NCBI GenBank assembly: GCA_021151695.1
Contig: JAGKWU010000002.1
Location: 186,001-250,000 of the forward strand
From: Cellvibrionaceae bacterium
GTDB taxonomy: Bacteria; Pseudomonadota; Gammaproteobacteria; Pseudomonadales; Cellvibrionaceae
Reading direction: 5' to 3'
Length of the DNA stretch: 64,000 nucleotides
Positions 9,670 to 18,003 of this stretch are shown piece by piece. The notes beneath the pieces were generated by a model. It was not told the DNA's origin. It saw only the letters and a list, made by a program, of their open reading frames with translations, and searched no databases. The translations under genes and the position numbers were made by a program. Position 1 is the stretch's first letter. Each line of letters starts with the position of its first letter.

Positions 9670-10173
9670 TTATTCCAACACGTCCACCTTCACTTTTTTA
9701 GGCGGAGGATTGGGAAATTTCTGGCGGTCATCATCTGTCGCGGGTTCGTTGCATTCGCCTTGTACTTGCGTAGCACCAGCGCGCCCTTGTTTATCCAACT
9801 GGCTAAACCCGGTGCGGCAGAATCCGGTAGTGGCCAGTTTTTCATTCAGGCCGTTGTCGAACATAAGTGCAAATTGGTCTTCCCTATCGTCACCTTTGTC
9901 CTTCCCATGTTTGCCTGGGCCTTTTCCGCCAGGTCCGCCCGGTGGTCCACCGTGATGCCCGCCGTGGCCGCCGCGACCAGGCCCACCACTTTTACCTTTG
10001 CCTTCGGGCATTTCCATGATCATGGTGTAGCTGAATTGCTTGGTGCCATCGCGCTTGACCAGGGTAATAAAGGATTCCTGGGTTTTGGGCGGCGCTGGTG
10101 GCTTACTGGCACAGCCGGCCAAGCCCAAGGCTCCCAGTAGTGCCAACGGTGCAAGCAAAGAAGTAGTTTTCAC
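9670..10173 (-). CDS. Gly/His-rich lipoprotein of unknown function
   Basis: Predicted lipoprotein of 167 residues that I do not recognise. The GTG at 10173 is preferred because AGGA lies upstream and the product then opens with a clean lipoprotein signal (KTTSLLAPLALLGALGLAGC). The conserved-looking ends flank a central low-complexity insert (about residues 58-95) dominated by Gly, Pro, His and Lys (GPGRGGHGGHHGGPPGGPGG). Two further Cys occur in the C-terminal half (TTGFCRTGF, QGECNEP). The His/Gly stretch could bind metal, but that is inference only. Same strand as the quinoprotein gene downstream. Confidence 0.7.
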   Translation of the reverse strand: MKTTSLLAPLALLGALGLAGCASKPPAPPKTQESFITLVKRDGTKQFSYTMIMEMPEGKGKSGGPGRGGHGGHHGGPPGGPGGKGPGKHGKDKGDDREDQFALMFDNGLNEKLATTGFCRTGFSQLDKQGRAGATQVQGECNEPATDDDRQKFPNPPPKKVKVDVLE

Positions 10174-10299
10174 AGGTGATCCTCTTGTTATCGTGATCAC
10201 CTATGACAATAAAACGGCTGGAGATTCGCGCAGTATCAAAGCTTCCACAATCTTTGCACGATTGTGTGATGTGATGTGATGGGCGGGTGTTTATTTATC

Positions 10300-10659
10300 C
10301 TACGGCGGTGACTTGATAAATTTCACGGGTTTCTCCCAAATCGCCAACACGATGCAGCCTTCCTCGCTGACAATTTGATGGGTGCTTTCGGTGGGATTAA
10401 TTAAAAACGTCCCCGCTGAGTAATGGCCTTGCTCATCTGACTGGCTGCCGCGCAGGATCAATAAAAATTCCATGCCTGTGTGCAGGTGCTCTGGTATGCG
10501 CGCGCCCGGTTGGTAGCGCAGTAATGCGCTCGCGCAACCGGCTTTTATATTGCCGTAGACGGGCAATAAATCTACGCCGTCGCGAAATGCTTGCCAGGGC
10601 AATTGCGGATCATCAAAGTCCATGTGTAACAAATTTTGCCACACTCGTTGTTGTTCCAA
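10300..10659 (-). CDS. ChrR-like cupin protein
   Basis: Small single-domain cupin, 119 residues, similar to the cupin half of ChrR-type anti-sigma factors. The metal site is visible as PGARIPEHLHTGMEFLLILRG (His-x-His and Glu of cupin motif 1) and the His of ESTHQIVSEEGC (motif 2). A TTG start at 10659 fits best: AGGAG lies 8 bases upstream, while a longer frame would run into the upstream hydrolase gene. It is the last gene of a same-strand series with two cysteine hydrolases, a permease and a porin, so it probably belongs to that catabolic operon, although a poly-T/poly-A palindrome separates it from its neighbour. The enzymatic role is unknown. Confidence 0.75.
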   Translation of the reverse strand: MEQQRVWQNLLHMDFDDPQLPWQAFRDGVDLLPVYGNIKAGCASALLRYQPGARIPEHLHTGMEFLLILRGSQSDEQGHYSAGTFLINPTESTHQIVSEEGCIVLAIWEKPVKFIKSPP

Positions 10660-10670
10660 TCTGTCACTCC

Positions 10671-10693
10671 TTTTTTTTTGCGCAAAAAAAAAA
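10671..10693. other. Poly-T / GCGC / poly-A palindrome
   Basis: Nine T, GCGC, then ten A form a perfect self-complementary sequence in the 35-base gap between the biuret-hydrolase-like gene and the cupin gene. On the minus strand a T-run follows the GCGC core, but the stem is AU only and would be a weak terminator. It could attenuate expression of the cupin or be a slippage-prone homopolymer. Confidence 0.5.
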
Positions 10694-10694
10694 T

Positions 10695-11369
10695 TTACAG
10701 CAAAGCCAACACAGCTTCTGACGTCGCAACTGCGCCAAACACACCGCCTTGCATGCCGATCATGGCGAGTGCAGCCTTGTGGTTGGCGGGATCTGTCGCT
10801 GCGCAGCAATCTTCCAGCAGCACACATTCAAAGCCGCGGTCATTGGCTTCGCGCATGGTGGTATGCACGCACACATCGGTGGTGATGCCGGTGAGCATTA
10901 CATTGCGAATACCTTTGGTGTGCAGTATCAGCTCCAAATCCGTAGCGTAAAACGAACCTTTACCTGGTTTATCGATAATAGCTTCGCCCTCAATAGGCGC
11001 GAGTTCGGGAATAATTTCCCAGCCCGGCTCCCCACGAATTAAAATGCGACCACAGGGGCCTGTATCGCCAATGCCTGCGCCTATTTGCCGCGAACGCCAA
11101 CGCTTGTTGGCGGGCAGGTCAGCGAGATCCGGGCGATGTCCTTCGCGCGTGTGAATGATGTGATACCCGTGAGCACGCAGCGCGTCCAATAACGTTGCAA
11201 TAGGTTTGATAGGTTTCCGCGTGAGATTAATATCGTAACCCATGCTGTCCACATAACCGCCCTGGCCACAAAAATCCGTTTGCATGTCGATAATAATCAG
11301 CGCGGTATTATCCGGCCGCAAATCACCGTCAAAGGGCCAGGGGTAGGGCGTGCTCGCGAGTTGGCTCAT
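10695..11369 (-). CDS. biuH: Biuret hydrolase-like cysteine hydrolase (isochorismatase family)
   Basis: Cytosolic cysteine hydrolase, 224 residues, predicted to hydrolyse biuret to allophanate plus ammonia. The family triad is in place: Asp28 (IIIDMQTDF), Lys134 (IIDKPGKGSF) and Cys167 (GITTDVCVHTT). From memory, the Rhizobium biuret hydrolase triad is Asp36/Lys142/Cys175; the spacing here is identical with an offset of 8. Long stretches such as HIIHTREGHRPDLADLP and ANKRWRSRQIGAGIGD also recall that enzyme rather than RutB or nicotinamidase. An AAGGAG site precedes the ATG. It lies downstream of a permease and a second cysteine hydrolase on one strand. No allophanate hydrolase is in the window. 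Alternative: another ureido-amide hydrolase. Confidence 0.8.
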   Translation of the reverse strand: MSQLASTPYPWPFDGDLRPDNTALIIIDMQTDFCGQGGYVDSMGYDINLTRKPIKPIATLLDALRAHGYHIIHTREGHRPDLADLPANKRWRSRQIGAGIGDTGPCGRILIRGEPGWEIIPELAPIEGEAIIDKPGKGSFYATDLELILHTKGIRNVMLTGITTDVCVHTTMREANDRGFECVLLEDCCAATDPANHKAALAMIGMQGGVFGAVATSEAVLALL

Positions 11370-11414
11370 AGTTGCTCCTTTAAAAAATTAAGAAAAAGCG
11401 AGGCAATTATTGAA

Positions 11415-12986
11415 TTAATGCGAATGGCTCGGCTCAAGCGGCTCATGCATTGGGCTGGTAGCTACGGTGAACTTCGCGCAGGCGATAAACACAGCCGATA
11501 CTGCCAGATAAGCGAAGGCAACTGTGGGTGATTCACCTATACCTATGGCTTCTCCGTGCATAAAGCCAAAGAAGGTGAGTGCAGCACTGGCGAGTGAAAA
11601 AGCCGCTGCTTTGGCAAATTGTCGCTCGATAATAAATACCGTAATAGCACCCAACATAAGCCCGCCCAGAATCGCTCCGCCACCCAGCACCGAAAGCCCT
11701 TGGTAAAGCACACCCGTTTGCGCAAGCTTGTCGATGCCGACGGTCGCAGCATTGGTACCAGCTGCGCCCAACACATTATCGATTTGCAATTTTCCCCAAG
11801 CTGCCAAATGTGGCATGAGCGAAACAATAATCGCGGGCGCGTGGATCTTAGGTGTTTCCTGAAATGCCTGTGAGCCAATCAACATACCGATATAAAGCAA
11901 TATGGGCGATATGGCGACCACCGGAATAAATGAAGAGAAAACTGCAATAATTCCCAGCCAGCACAAGATTAAAACGGCTATGCCTGTCGCTGCAGAATAA
12001 CCGATGCGACCGCCCATGGATTTCCAACCCGGGTGGCCAATATAAACTGCATTGATAAAGGGATTGCCCATACAGCAGCCGATTAAACTGATCACGCCGT
12101 CCGCCGTGAGCACACGCGTAGTCGGGAAGCTATCGCCCGCGACTGCCGCGCTCTCCACGTTATCCATGGCTTCCACCAAATCGTAAATTCCAAAAGGAAT
12201 TGCGGTTACTAAAATGACGCCGATAAATTCAAAACCGGAAAACACATGGCTGACTGCAGGCAAGGGTACAGAGAAACCAAAACTCGCAATGGATGCGGTA
12301 AGTTTTGCGAAAGTGAGGCCACCATAATTTAATCCCATGGCCGTAGAACCCCAGGCGATTAGCGTGCCCGCTGCAATGGCCACAAGTCCCGCAGGAATAC
12401 CTTTAAAGTAGCGCACACCGCCAAACCAGCTCAGCAAAATAATGGCAAAACACACAACGCCTATCACTGGTGTCATAAACATTTCGAGTGCTGGTCGCAA
12501 AGAAATAAATGCAATAGACACACCGGCAAGCGTGCCCAGTAATGCTGCGCGCGGTGTAATTTTGCGAATGTAAGGCGCTATGTAACCGCCCACCATCAAC
12601 ACAAAACTTTGTACGCACACCCAGGTGAGCCCCGCTTCCCAACCTTTCACAGGGTTGCCCGTGGTGAGTGCAATCGGCAACATAATCACAAACACCACTA
12701 CAAACATATGGGGCACGCTGATCCCCGAAGGCAGGGCGCACACATCCGTTCGCCCGGTTTCCTTCGCCATTTTGTAGGCGAGCTGCGCGTAATAAATGGT
12801 GCTGATGCAAAGCATAAGCCCCACGGCCGGTAATACGCGGCCAAAGACAAGATCGTCGGGCATTTTCAATACAAAACGCAAAAGCCCGGTGAGTACAAGC
12901 AGATTAACCAGTATGTTGGTGCCAAAGCCAAAAAACGCATTCCAATCACCCGGCACCCAAACCTGGGGTTTGGTTGTTGTTTGCAT
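11415..12986 (-). CDS. Nucleobase-type permease (xanthine/uracil/vitamin C permease superfamily)
   Basis: Inner-membrane transporter of 523 residues with 12-14 hydrophobic segments. The sequence begins with the family opening WVPGDWNAFFGFGTNILVNL and contains the amphipathic TM segments with GVISLIGCCMGNPFINAVYIGHP typical of the AzgA/NCS2-like group. The ATG at 12986 has AGGAG 8 bases upstream and is preferred over a start 24 bases earlier. It sits between two isochorismatase-type hydrolases, so the transported compound is probably their substrate or a precursor, such as a purine-breakdown ureide, biuret or triuret. That substrate is inference from context. Confidence 0.85.
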   Translation of the reverse strand: MQTTTKPQVWVPGDWNAFFGFGTNILVNLLVLTGLLRFVLKMPDDLVFGRVLPAVGLMLCISTIYYAQLAYKMAKETGRTDVCALPSGISVPHMFVVVFVIMLPIALTTGNPVKGWEAGLTWVCVQSFVLMVGGYIAPYIRKITPRAALLGTLAGVSIAFISLRPALEMFMTPVIGVVCFAIILLSWFGGVRYFKGIPAGLVAIAAGTLIAWGSTAMGLNYGGLTFAKLTASIASFGFSVPLPAVSHVFSGFEFIGVILVTAIPFGIYDLVEAMDNVESAAVAGDSFPTTRVLTADGVISLIGCCMGNPFINAVYIGHPGWKSMGGRIGYSAATGIAVLILCWLGIIAVFSSFIPVVAISPILLYIGMLIGSQAFQETPKIHAPAIIVSLMPHLAAWGKLQIDNVLGAAGTNAATVGIDKLAQTGVLYQGLSVLGGGAILGGLMLGAITVFIIERQFAKAAAFSLASAALTFFGFMHGEAIGIGESPTVAFAYLAVSAVFIACAKFTVATSPMHEPLEPSHSH

Positions 12987-13118
12987 AGCGGTGCTCCTGT
13001 TTATTAACACATGGTGGTGTTATCAATACATAGTGATGGTTATGAATAAACGCCCAGAGACTCCGAAAAAAATCTGCAGAATATTTTTGTTGCGCCCCTC
13101 GGGCTTTGTTAACAAGCC

Positions 13119-13805
13119 TTAACCTGTTTTTACTGCGTTGTTGATAGATGCAATGACGGCGCTGGATGTGGCGACCCAGCCAAAAATGCCTCCCTGCGCT
13201 GTAATGACACGTAATCCCATTTCGTGAAATTCGGGAAAGTAAGAACCGCAGGCATCGCTAATTGCCACGCAGCGGTAGCCGCGGTCATTAGCTTCGCGCA
13301 CTGTGGTGTGTACGCACACTTCAGTCGTTACGCCGCACACCAATAGATTTTCAATACCTTTTGCCTGCAGCTGCTCCTGTAAATCCGTTTGGTAAAACGC
13401 ACCTTTCCCTGGTTTGTCGATCACCAGCTCGCCTTTCCATGGCGCCAGTTCGGGAACAATTTCGTGACCAGCTTCGCCGCGTATCAAAATCCTGCCCATG
13501 GGGCCTTCGCTACCGATGCGCAGCGAGGGTTTGCCGCGTTCAATTTTGGCGATGGGCGCATCCGATAAATCTGGGAGATGGCCTTCGCGCGTATGAATCA
13601 CCGTCATTCCCAATGAGCGTGCTGCGGTGAGCAACTTTTGACAGGGCTCAATACAATTGCGCAGCAGGCTTACATCATTACCGAGGCTTGCACCAAAGCC
13701 GCCGGGCTCGAGAAAATCGCGTTGCATGTCTATAACAACCAGCGCGGTTTTATTCAGCTCCATGGCAATGGCTTCAGGTTTTGCGGCGAGAGTTTGCACG
13801 CTCAT
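13119..13805 (-). CDS. Cysteine hydrolase, isochorismatase family (possible triuret hydrolase)
   Basis: Second member of the same hydrolase family in this operon, 228 residues. It has the triad Asp26 (VVIDMQRDF), Lys131 (VIDKPGKGAF) and Cys164 (GVTTEVCVHTT). It shares the HTREGHLPDLSD and GRILIRGEAGHEIVPEL segments with the biuret-hydrolase-like neighbour but lacks its WRSRQIGAGIGD segment, so the two are paralogues with different substrate pockets. Triuret hydrolase (TrtA) and biuret hydrolase have been described as adjacent paralogues, which makes TrtA a reasonable guess. The start at 13805 has GGAGAG 7 bases upstream. Located between porin and permease genes. Confidence 0.75.
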   Translation of the reverse strand: MSVQTLAAKPEAIAMELNKTALVVIDMQRDFLEPGGFGASLGNDVSLLRNCIEPCQKLLTAARSLGMTVIHTREGHLPDLSDAPIAKIERGKPSLRIGSEGPMGRILIRGEAGHEIVPELAPWKGELVIDKPGKGAFYQTDLQEQLQAKGIENLLVCGVTTEVCVHTTVREANDRGYRCVAISDACGSYFPEFHEMGLRVITAQGGIFGWVATSSAVIASINNAVKTG

Positions 13806-13820
13806 AGCAATCTCTCCGCG

Positions 13821-14867
13821 TTAGAATCGAAAGCGTCCACCTAACCCGAGCGTTCGCCCTGTCTGCTCAACATTATCGGGATCATCTGTGGTAAAGCCCG
13901 CATAAAGCTCCAGCTGTTTACTGAGCGGCAAGTCGTACATGATGGTGTAAATGCTGCGGTCATAATCATCTGCATCTGTGCTGGTTTTGGTGAGGCCGGC
14001 ACCGAGTAAAATTGCCCCTTTGCCCACTGGAATTGATGCGCTTAAGACGAAGGTGTCGCGATCTTTGTCACCACTGGCAAAATCGTCACTCATGTTTTGG
14101 TATTGCGCGTAAAGCGTGGTGCCGCCCAGCGCGTAGCTCACACCCAAAATACCGGCGGTTTGCTCGTCATCAATTCCCAAACCTGTAGCGCCCGCTTGCG
14201 GGCCGGAAATTTTTTGCACCGCGGCGGTAAATCCAAAATCGCCACTTTTATAAAAAGTGTTTGCTGCTATTTTGTTAACACTGCTATCGCCCGCCTTTTC
14301 GCCAAAGGCGTAGGCAAAGCTGGTGGTAAAGCCGCCCATGGTTGGCGTGGAATAAACCAGCGAATTGCTCCAACCGCTATCGCCGTAAAGACCACCGCCG
14401 CCAAAGCTCATAAGCACCATGGGCGAAAATGAAAAGGAATCACCGAAGGGATTAAATAAAATTGTGGATAAAAAATAGAGGCTGGCATTGCGCCCGACAG
14501 TAAATTGGCCAAAGTCACCCTTGAGACCAACGTTGGCAGCGCGGGCAAACATAATGTCGCCTTCAAAGCGTCCCAGTTCACCGCTGTCAGGCCGTAAAAA
14601 CATTTCCAGCGAGCCTATGGCAGTTAATCCACTTTCTAATTCATGGCTGCCATGAACGCCGAGATAAGAGGTTGTGAAGCCGTTGGATTCCAACCCTGTC
14701 AAACTTTTCGCATCCTTGTCGCCGGCGGGTTTGTAGTAACTTAAAAAACTATCCAGCTCGCCCGCAAACGACAGCGAGGGTGCCCCGTGGCACAGGTTTG
14801 CGACGGTAATTAACAGCAAAGTGCAAAGTGCGGTGATGGATTTCACCAGATGTGTGCGTGTATTCAT
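13821..14867 (-). CDS. Outer-membrane porin (general gram-negative type)
   Basis: Beta-barrel porin, 348 residues, with a signal peptide (about 1-29, ending near LCHGAPS). The mature part is made of alternating amphipathic strands, Gly-rich turns and a C-terminal aromatic residue (LGLGGRFRF), the outer-membrane sorting signature. Motifs such as SSYLGVHGSHELESGLTAIGSLE and FTVGRNASLYF recall the gram-negative porin family. The ATG at 14867 is preceded by AAGGGAG and gives a clean signal peptide, so it is preferred over the frame from 14888. First gene of the catabolic operon and directly downstream of the palindromic operator candidate; it probably admits the small ureide-type substrate. Confidence 0.82.
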   Translation of the reverse strand: MNTRTHLVKSITALCTLLLITVANLCHGAPSLSFAGELDSFLSYYKPAGDKDAKSLTGLESNGFTTSYLGVHGSHELESGLTAIGSLEMFLRPDSGELGRFEGDIMFARAANVGLKGDFGQFTVGRNASLYFLSTILFNPFGDSFSFSPMVLMSFGGGGLYGDSGWSNSLVYSTPTMGGFTTSFAYAFGEKAGDSSVNKIAANTFYKSGDFGFTAAVQKISGPQAGATGLGIDDEQTAGILGVSYALGGTTLYAQYQNMSDDFASGDKDRDTFVLSASIPVGKGAILLGAGLTKTSTDADDYDRSIYTIMYDLPLSKQLELYAGFTTDDPDNVEQTGRTLGLGGRFRF

Positions 14868-15274
14868 GAGTACTCCCTTGCTAAACAATGTGTTCGGTTT
14901 GCACCGGTATGGTTGTGTTTTAGTGTTTAGGGTAGTGCGAGTAATGCATGCATTGAATCAACGTTGTATACAACGATGTGCTCTGCATAGCCTGTGCCAG
15001 CTCGAAAACTGAGCAATCGTTTGAGGGGCAAGTGAATGAATTCGCTAAGGTTTTGTTACAAGGATGGGTTTTGGGTTGCGGGCTATTCCTCTGGTCGGGA
15101 TAAAAAAATGGCACCAAAGCACAGCTTGTAACTTGAGGCTTTGCACCGCTTGTGGGCGATTACACAGGATAAAATCCTGATTTATTTACAAGCATCAGGT
15201 CGTCGCCTACCATGAAATAAAGCAGGCAATAGCAGCATCTATCGCGTGAGCGTTTTCTAAATGGAGTAACGAGT
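14868..15274. promoter_or_regulatory. Divergent control region between the porin operon and the GntR gene
   Basis: The 407-base gap holds no credible gene. It must carry the start signals of the porin-hydrolase operon (minus strand) and of the GntR regulator (plus strand). Two palindromes cluster near the porin side at 14943-14975. No convincing -35/-10 pair could be fixed by eye, and the rest shows no further structure. Confidence 0.6.
14943..14975. promoter_or_regulatory. Candidate GntR/FCD operator pair
   Basis: Two perfect palindromes lie side by side: AATGCATGCATT (14943-14954) and CGTTGTATACAACG (14962-14975). The second contains TTGTATACAA, which fits the T-G-T-N-N-A-C-A style of FadR-subfamily sites. 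They sit about 80-110 bases upstream of the porin start and 300 bases from the gntR start, where a repressor of the operon would be expected to bind. Confidence 0.55.
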
Positions 15275-15940
15275 TTGGCCAAGTCCTCAGCGCAACAGGT
15301 TTACGAACTGCTCAAGAAAAAAATTATCGATTTTGAAATTTATCCGGGCACCCGTATCACCGAATCCGAAATTGCTGAAGATTTCCAGGTCAGCCGCACA
15401 CCTGTGCGCGCGGCCCTCCAGCGGCTGGAAGCTGAGGGGCAAGTCACTATCATGCCCAAGCAGGGTTGTCTTGTGCGCTCAGTAGATATAGAAACTATCA
15501 GCCAGTATTACGACGTGCGTATTGCCCTGGAGGCCACGGCAGTGGAACTGGCCTGCGACCATATGAGTGATGAAGATGTAGAAACCCTGCAAGAGGTGTG
15601 GAATCCGGCAAAGCTGGAGAAAAAACTCGATATGGAGGAAATCAAAGCGCGCGAAGAGGCTTTCCATGTGGGCATCGCCATTGGCAGCGGCAATCCGGTA
15701 TTGGCCAATTATCTGCGCGATATCAACAATCATATTCGTATACTGCGCCGCCTGGGCTTTCCCGATCGCCAGGCGGTGATTGAAACCTGCGAAGAGCACT
15801 ATGAAATTTGTGAGCTGATAAGAGGCCACAACAAAACCCAGGCTCGCCGCGCCATGACCAAACATATCCGCAAAAGCCAGGGGCTTGCGCGCAGTGTTAC
15901 CCTTAGCCAATTGCAGCAGGCGATTAAGCGCGGCAAATAA
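15275..15940 (+). CDS. GntR-family transcriptional regulator, FadR/FCD subgroup
   Basis: DNA-binding regulator of 221 residues. The N-terminal winged helix-turn-helix (about 1-70) is typical: KKKIIDFEIYPGTRITESE, then EDFQVSRTPVRAALQRLEAEG, then the wing VTIMPKQGCLVRSVD. It is followed by an all-helical FCD ligand domain (about 80-210) with the metal-type residues in ALEATAVELA, REEAFHVGIA and EEHYEICELI. A TTG start at 15275 is supported by GGAG 8 bases upstream. Divergent from the porin/permease/hydrolase operon, which it most likely controls. The ligand is unknown; a carboxylate such as allophanate or a ureide is plausible for an FCD domain. Confidence 0.85.
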   Translation: MAKSSAQQVYELLKKKIIDFEIYPGTRITESEIAEDFQVSRTPVRAALQRLEAEGQVTIMPKQGCLVRSVDIETISQYYDVRIALEATAVELACDHMSDEDVETLQEVWNPAKLEKKLDMEEIKAREEAFHVGIAIGSGNPVLANYLRDINNHIRILRRLGFPDRQAVIETCEEHYEICELIRGHNKTQARRAMTKHIRKSQGLARSVTLSQLQQAIKRGK

Positions 15941-15950
15941 ACTGCAGTGA

Positions 15951-16391
15951 TTAATGGAGCGATTGAATCAACTTAATCGTGTCATCCCTCGTGCGATCAA
16001 TCTCCGCATCGATCAATTCTACGCTTTGATCGTTACTGCCTATACCTTCCCAATTGTCGCTCCAGATGTTGTTAAGTGTGTCCGTATCCTTTTGCAAGGC
16101 TGACGGCAACACCATGCTTAAATCCTGAATTGTTAACACGTAGGACCATCCGGTGCGCGGGTTGCCTTTTTGCATGTCTTTGTCGTAATGACCCAGGTAA
16201 ACCAGTTCTTTCAGCTGGCTTAATTTTGCCAACAACTCAAAAGAGGCGACACGCAGGTTGCGGTTGTACTCGGTATGTTCGTTGCGCCAGGTGTTATAGC
16301 CCAGACTAAGCAGGGCAATAAAAATGCTCACCAGCGCTACTGAATGGCGGCTTAGTTGGGCTTTGATACTGGCTGATCCGGGGGTGTCCAT
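15951..16391 (-). CDS. Small membrane-anchored protein of unknown function
   Basis: Protein of 146 residues I do not recognise. One N-terminal transmembrane helix (about 17-33, SVALVSIFIALLSLGYNTW) follows a short charged start. The remainder is a soluble, mostly helical domain (NRNLRVASFELLAKLSQLKELVYLGHYD, then an acidic tail) probably facing the periplasm. The start is well supported by GGAG 7 bases upstream of the ATG at 16391. Convergent with the GntR gene, with 10 bases between stops, and apparently monocistronic. Confidence 0.65.
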   Translation of the reverse strand: MDTPGSASIKAQLSRHSVALVSIFIALLSLGYNTWRNEHTEYNRNLRVASFELLAKLSQLKELVYLGHYDKDMQKGNPRTGWSYVLTIQDLSMVLPSALQKDTDTLNNIWSDNWEGIGSNDQSVELIDAEIDRTRDDTIKLIQSLH

Positions 16392-16734
16392 GGTTGTTCT
16401 CCAAAACGGGAAAAAGGCTATAGTCTTGCGGCCATGATTTTATAGATTAAAAAAGCTGCCTTATGTTACAGCTACAATCAGAGATACTTTCCCTTGCGTT
16501 ATAACGCCGTTAGAATGGGTTCGCCCAGTCGGCTAATGTTATTCGGTCAATTCCTGCTACTGGGCTGTTTTATAAATAAAAATGACAAAGGCCTTCCTTA
16601 ATATGAGGATAAGGTTGTTCGCATCATCACTTGTTTAGCTAAACAACCTGGCAATAAAAAAGCCACTGACCTTAGGTCAGTGGCTTTTTTATTTGAACAA
16701 ATTTTTATTGGGAAACTTGGTTGGTTGCCCGAGC
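16392..16734. other. Intergenic region with a strong terminator
   Basis: The 343-base gap lies upstream of the small membrane protein gene and downstream of the lipoprotein gene, both on the minus strand. Apart from the terminator at 16655-16690 I see no gene; the stretch 16440-16620 is plain and AT-rich and presumably holds the promoter of the small membrane protein gene. Confidence 0.6.
16655..16690 (-). terminator. Rho-independent terminator after the lipoprotein gene
   Basis: Perfect hairpin AAAAAAGCCACTGACC / GGTCAGTGGCTTTTTT with a TTA loop, ending in T-runs on both strands. It lies 45 bases past the stop of the lipoprotein gene at 16735 and could act in both directions. Confidence 0.9.
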
Positions 16735-17919
16735 TTATTGGATGATAACTTCATCCATATCGACATTTGGCCACACTTCTGCAACCGGCATATTGTAGGT
16801 ATTAACCGCGATGCCAATGCGACTTACCTTGGTATCGTCAAAGCCAAAGTCTGCGGAAAAATCACTACCATTGAGGTTAAAACTTACGCGGTTATAGACA
16901 TTGTAAGTGAAGGTACTGGCATTAATTTCGCCGGTACTTGCACGACGTCCATTGCTATCAACGGCAAAAAAACTAAAGCTCGCTGTTTTGGCCACGCCTT
17001 TGTTAATAAATAACTGCAGAGATACTTTTTTATTGTGAATATTAATTGTGCCGGGCAAGGTTTTTTCAGCTTTCCAGCCAGGATAATAGCTGTTGTTAAT
17101 CAGGACGGGATACATGCTTAAACCCATATTTATACCGGCCGTTGCCGCGGGTTGCATCGTAATCGGGTCGGTTGAAATAACCCACTGGGTAGCATCTGTG
17201 TAGAGATTAAAATGTTCTGCTACTAATGGATTACTGGTCGGCAGAGAACCGGTGCCTTTTTCCCAGCGGATATTGTCTAATTGCAAGTGCACATTTTGTG
17301 CCTGGGAATTGCTGGGTTTTATGATAAGTGCGCGATCAATATTGGTCAGGTCCAACCCATCGGTTACCATTTCTTTAATGTCCAGCTCAACATGACTCCA
17401 CTCGTTGGTTTTTTTAAGGACGATTAAATAAGGATGGCTGGTACATGGCCATACGCATTCAACACGGGCCTCAAAGGTGGCGCTTTGCGTGGTGTTATCC
17501 CAATCCGAGCCAAAATCGAGAGGGTTAATATCGAATGACACCTTGCCAGTGCCATAGCTACTCAAATCTTTCTTTAAGCTAACTTCAAATTGACCCCAGA
17601 CATTTGCGGCGTTACCGAGCTTAACGTCTACAACAGATTTGTGATCACTACCAGTTGCGTCCACAATGCTCCAGCTTACGAAGTTACCACTCTGGCCGTC
17701 GGTATAATTTTTACCTGAGTTAGTGGTGGTGCTCCACTCAAACGCTGAAAAACTACCCCAATCAGCATTAAAGCTGTTTTGAAAAATATAGCTGCCGGTA
17801 TCAACTGGCGGGTTGGATGAATTGTTGCCGCTATTGTTGCTATTGCCGCCCCCACTACCGCCACAGGCGGACAACAATGCGAGTACAGCTACACCAAAAA
17901 GTGGTGATAAATATTTCAT
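16735..17919 (-). CDS. Lipoprotein with two carbohydrate-binding-like beta-sandwich domains
   Basis: Predicted lipoprotein of 394 residues; function not recognised. The ATG at 17919 yields a clean signal (MKYLSPLFGVAVLALLSACG, lipobox LSAC), so the longer frame from 17958 is rejected. After a Gly/Ser/Asn spacer (about 20-40) come two jelly-roll-like regions. The first (about 42-220) resembles the ExoP galactose-binding-like domain seen after glycosidases (GKVSFDINPLDFGSDWDNT, WSHVELDIKEMV, VHLQLDNIRWEKG). The second (about 230-394) has the same style and ends VWPNVDMDEVIIQ. No catalytic domain is seen. It is probably a surface glycan-binding lipoprotein, which fits the CAZyme-rich context. 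Followed by a strong terminator. Confidence 0.7.
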   Translation of the reverse strand: MKYLSPLFGVAVLALLSACGGSGGGNSNNSGNNSSNPPVDTGSYIFQNSFNADWGSFSAFEWSTTTNSGKNYTDGQSGNFVSWSIVDATGSDHKSVVDVKLGNAANVWGQFEVSLKKDLSSYGTGKVSFDINPLDFGSDWDNTTQSATFEARVECVWPCTSHPYLIVLKKTNEWSHVELDIKEMVTDGLDLTNIDRALIIKPSNSQAQNVHLQLDNIRWEKGTGSLPTSNPLVAEHFNLYTDATQWVISTDPITMQPAATAGINMGLSMYPVLINNSYYPGWKAEKTLPGTINIHNKKVSLQLFINKGVAKTASFSFFAVDSNGRRASTGEINASTFTYNVYNRVSFNLNGSDFSADFGFDDTKVSRIGIAVNTYNMPVAEVWPNVDMDEVIIQ

Positions 17920-18003
17920 ATTATATTCTCTGATCGAATCCTGATGATGTCTGGCCAAACCCCTGTTGTAGCCAGTTCCGGTAATGCAAAAAGCGGCGCC
18001 ATT

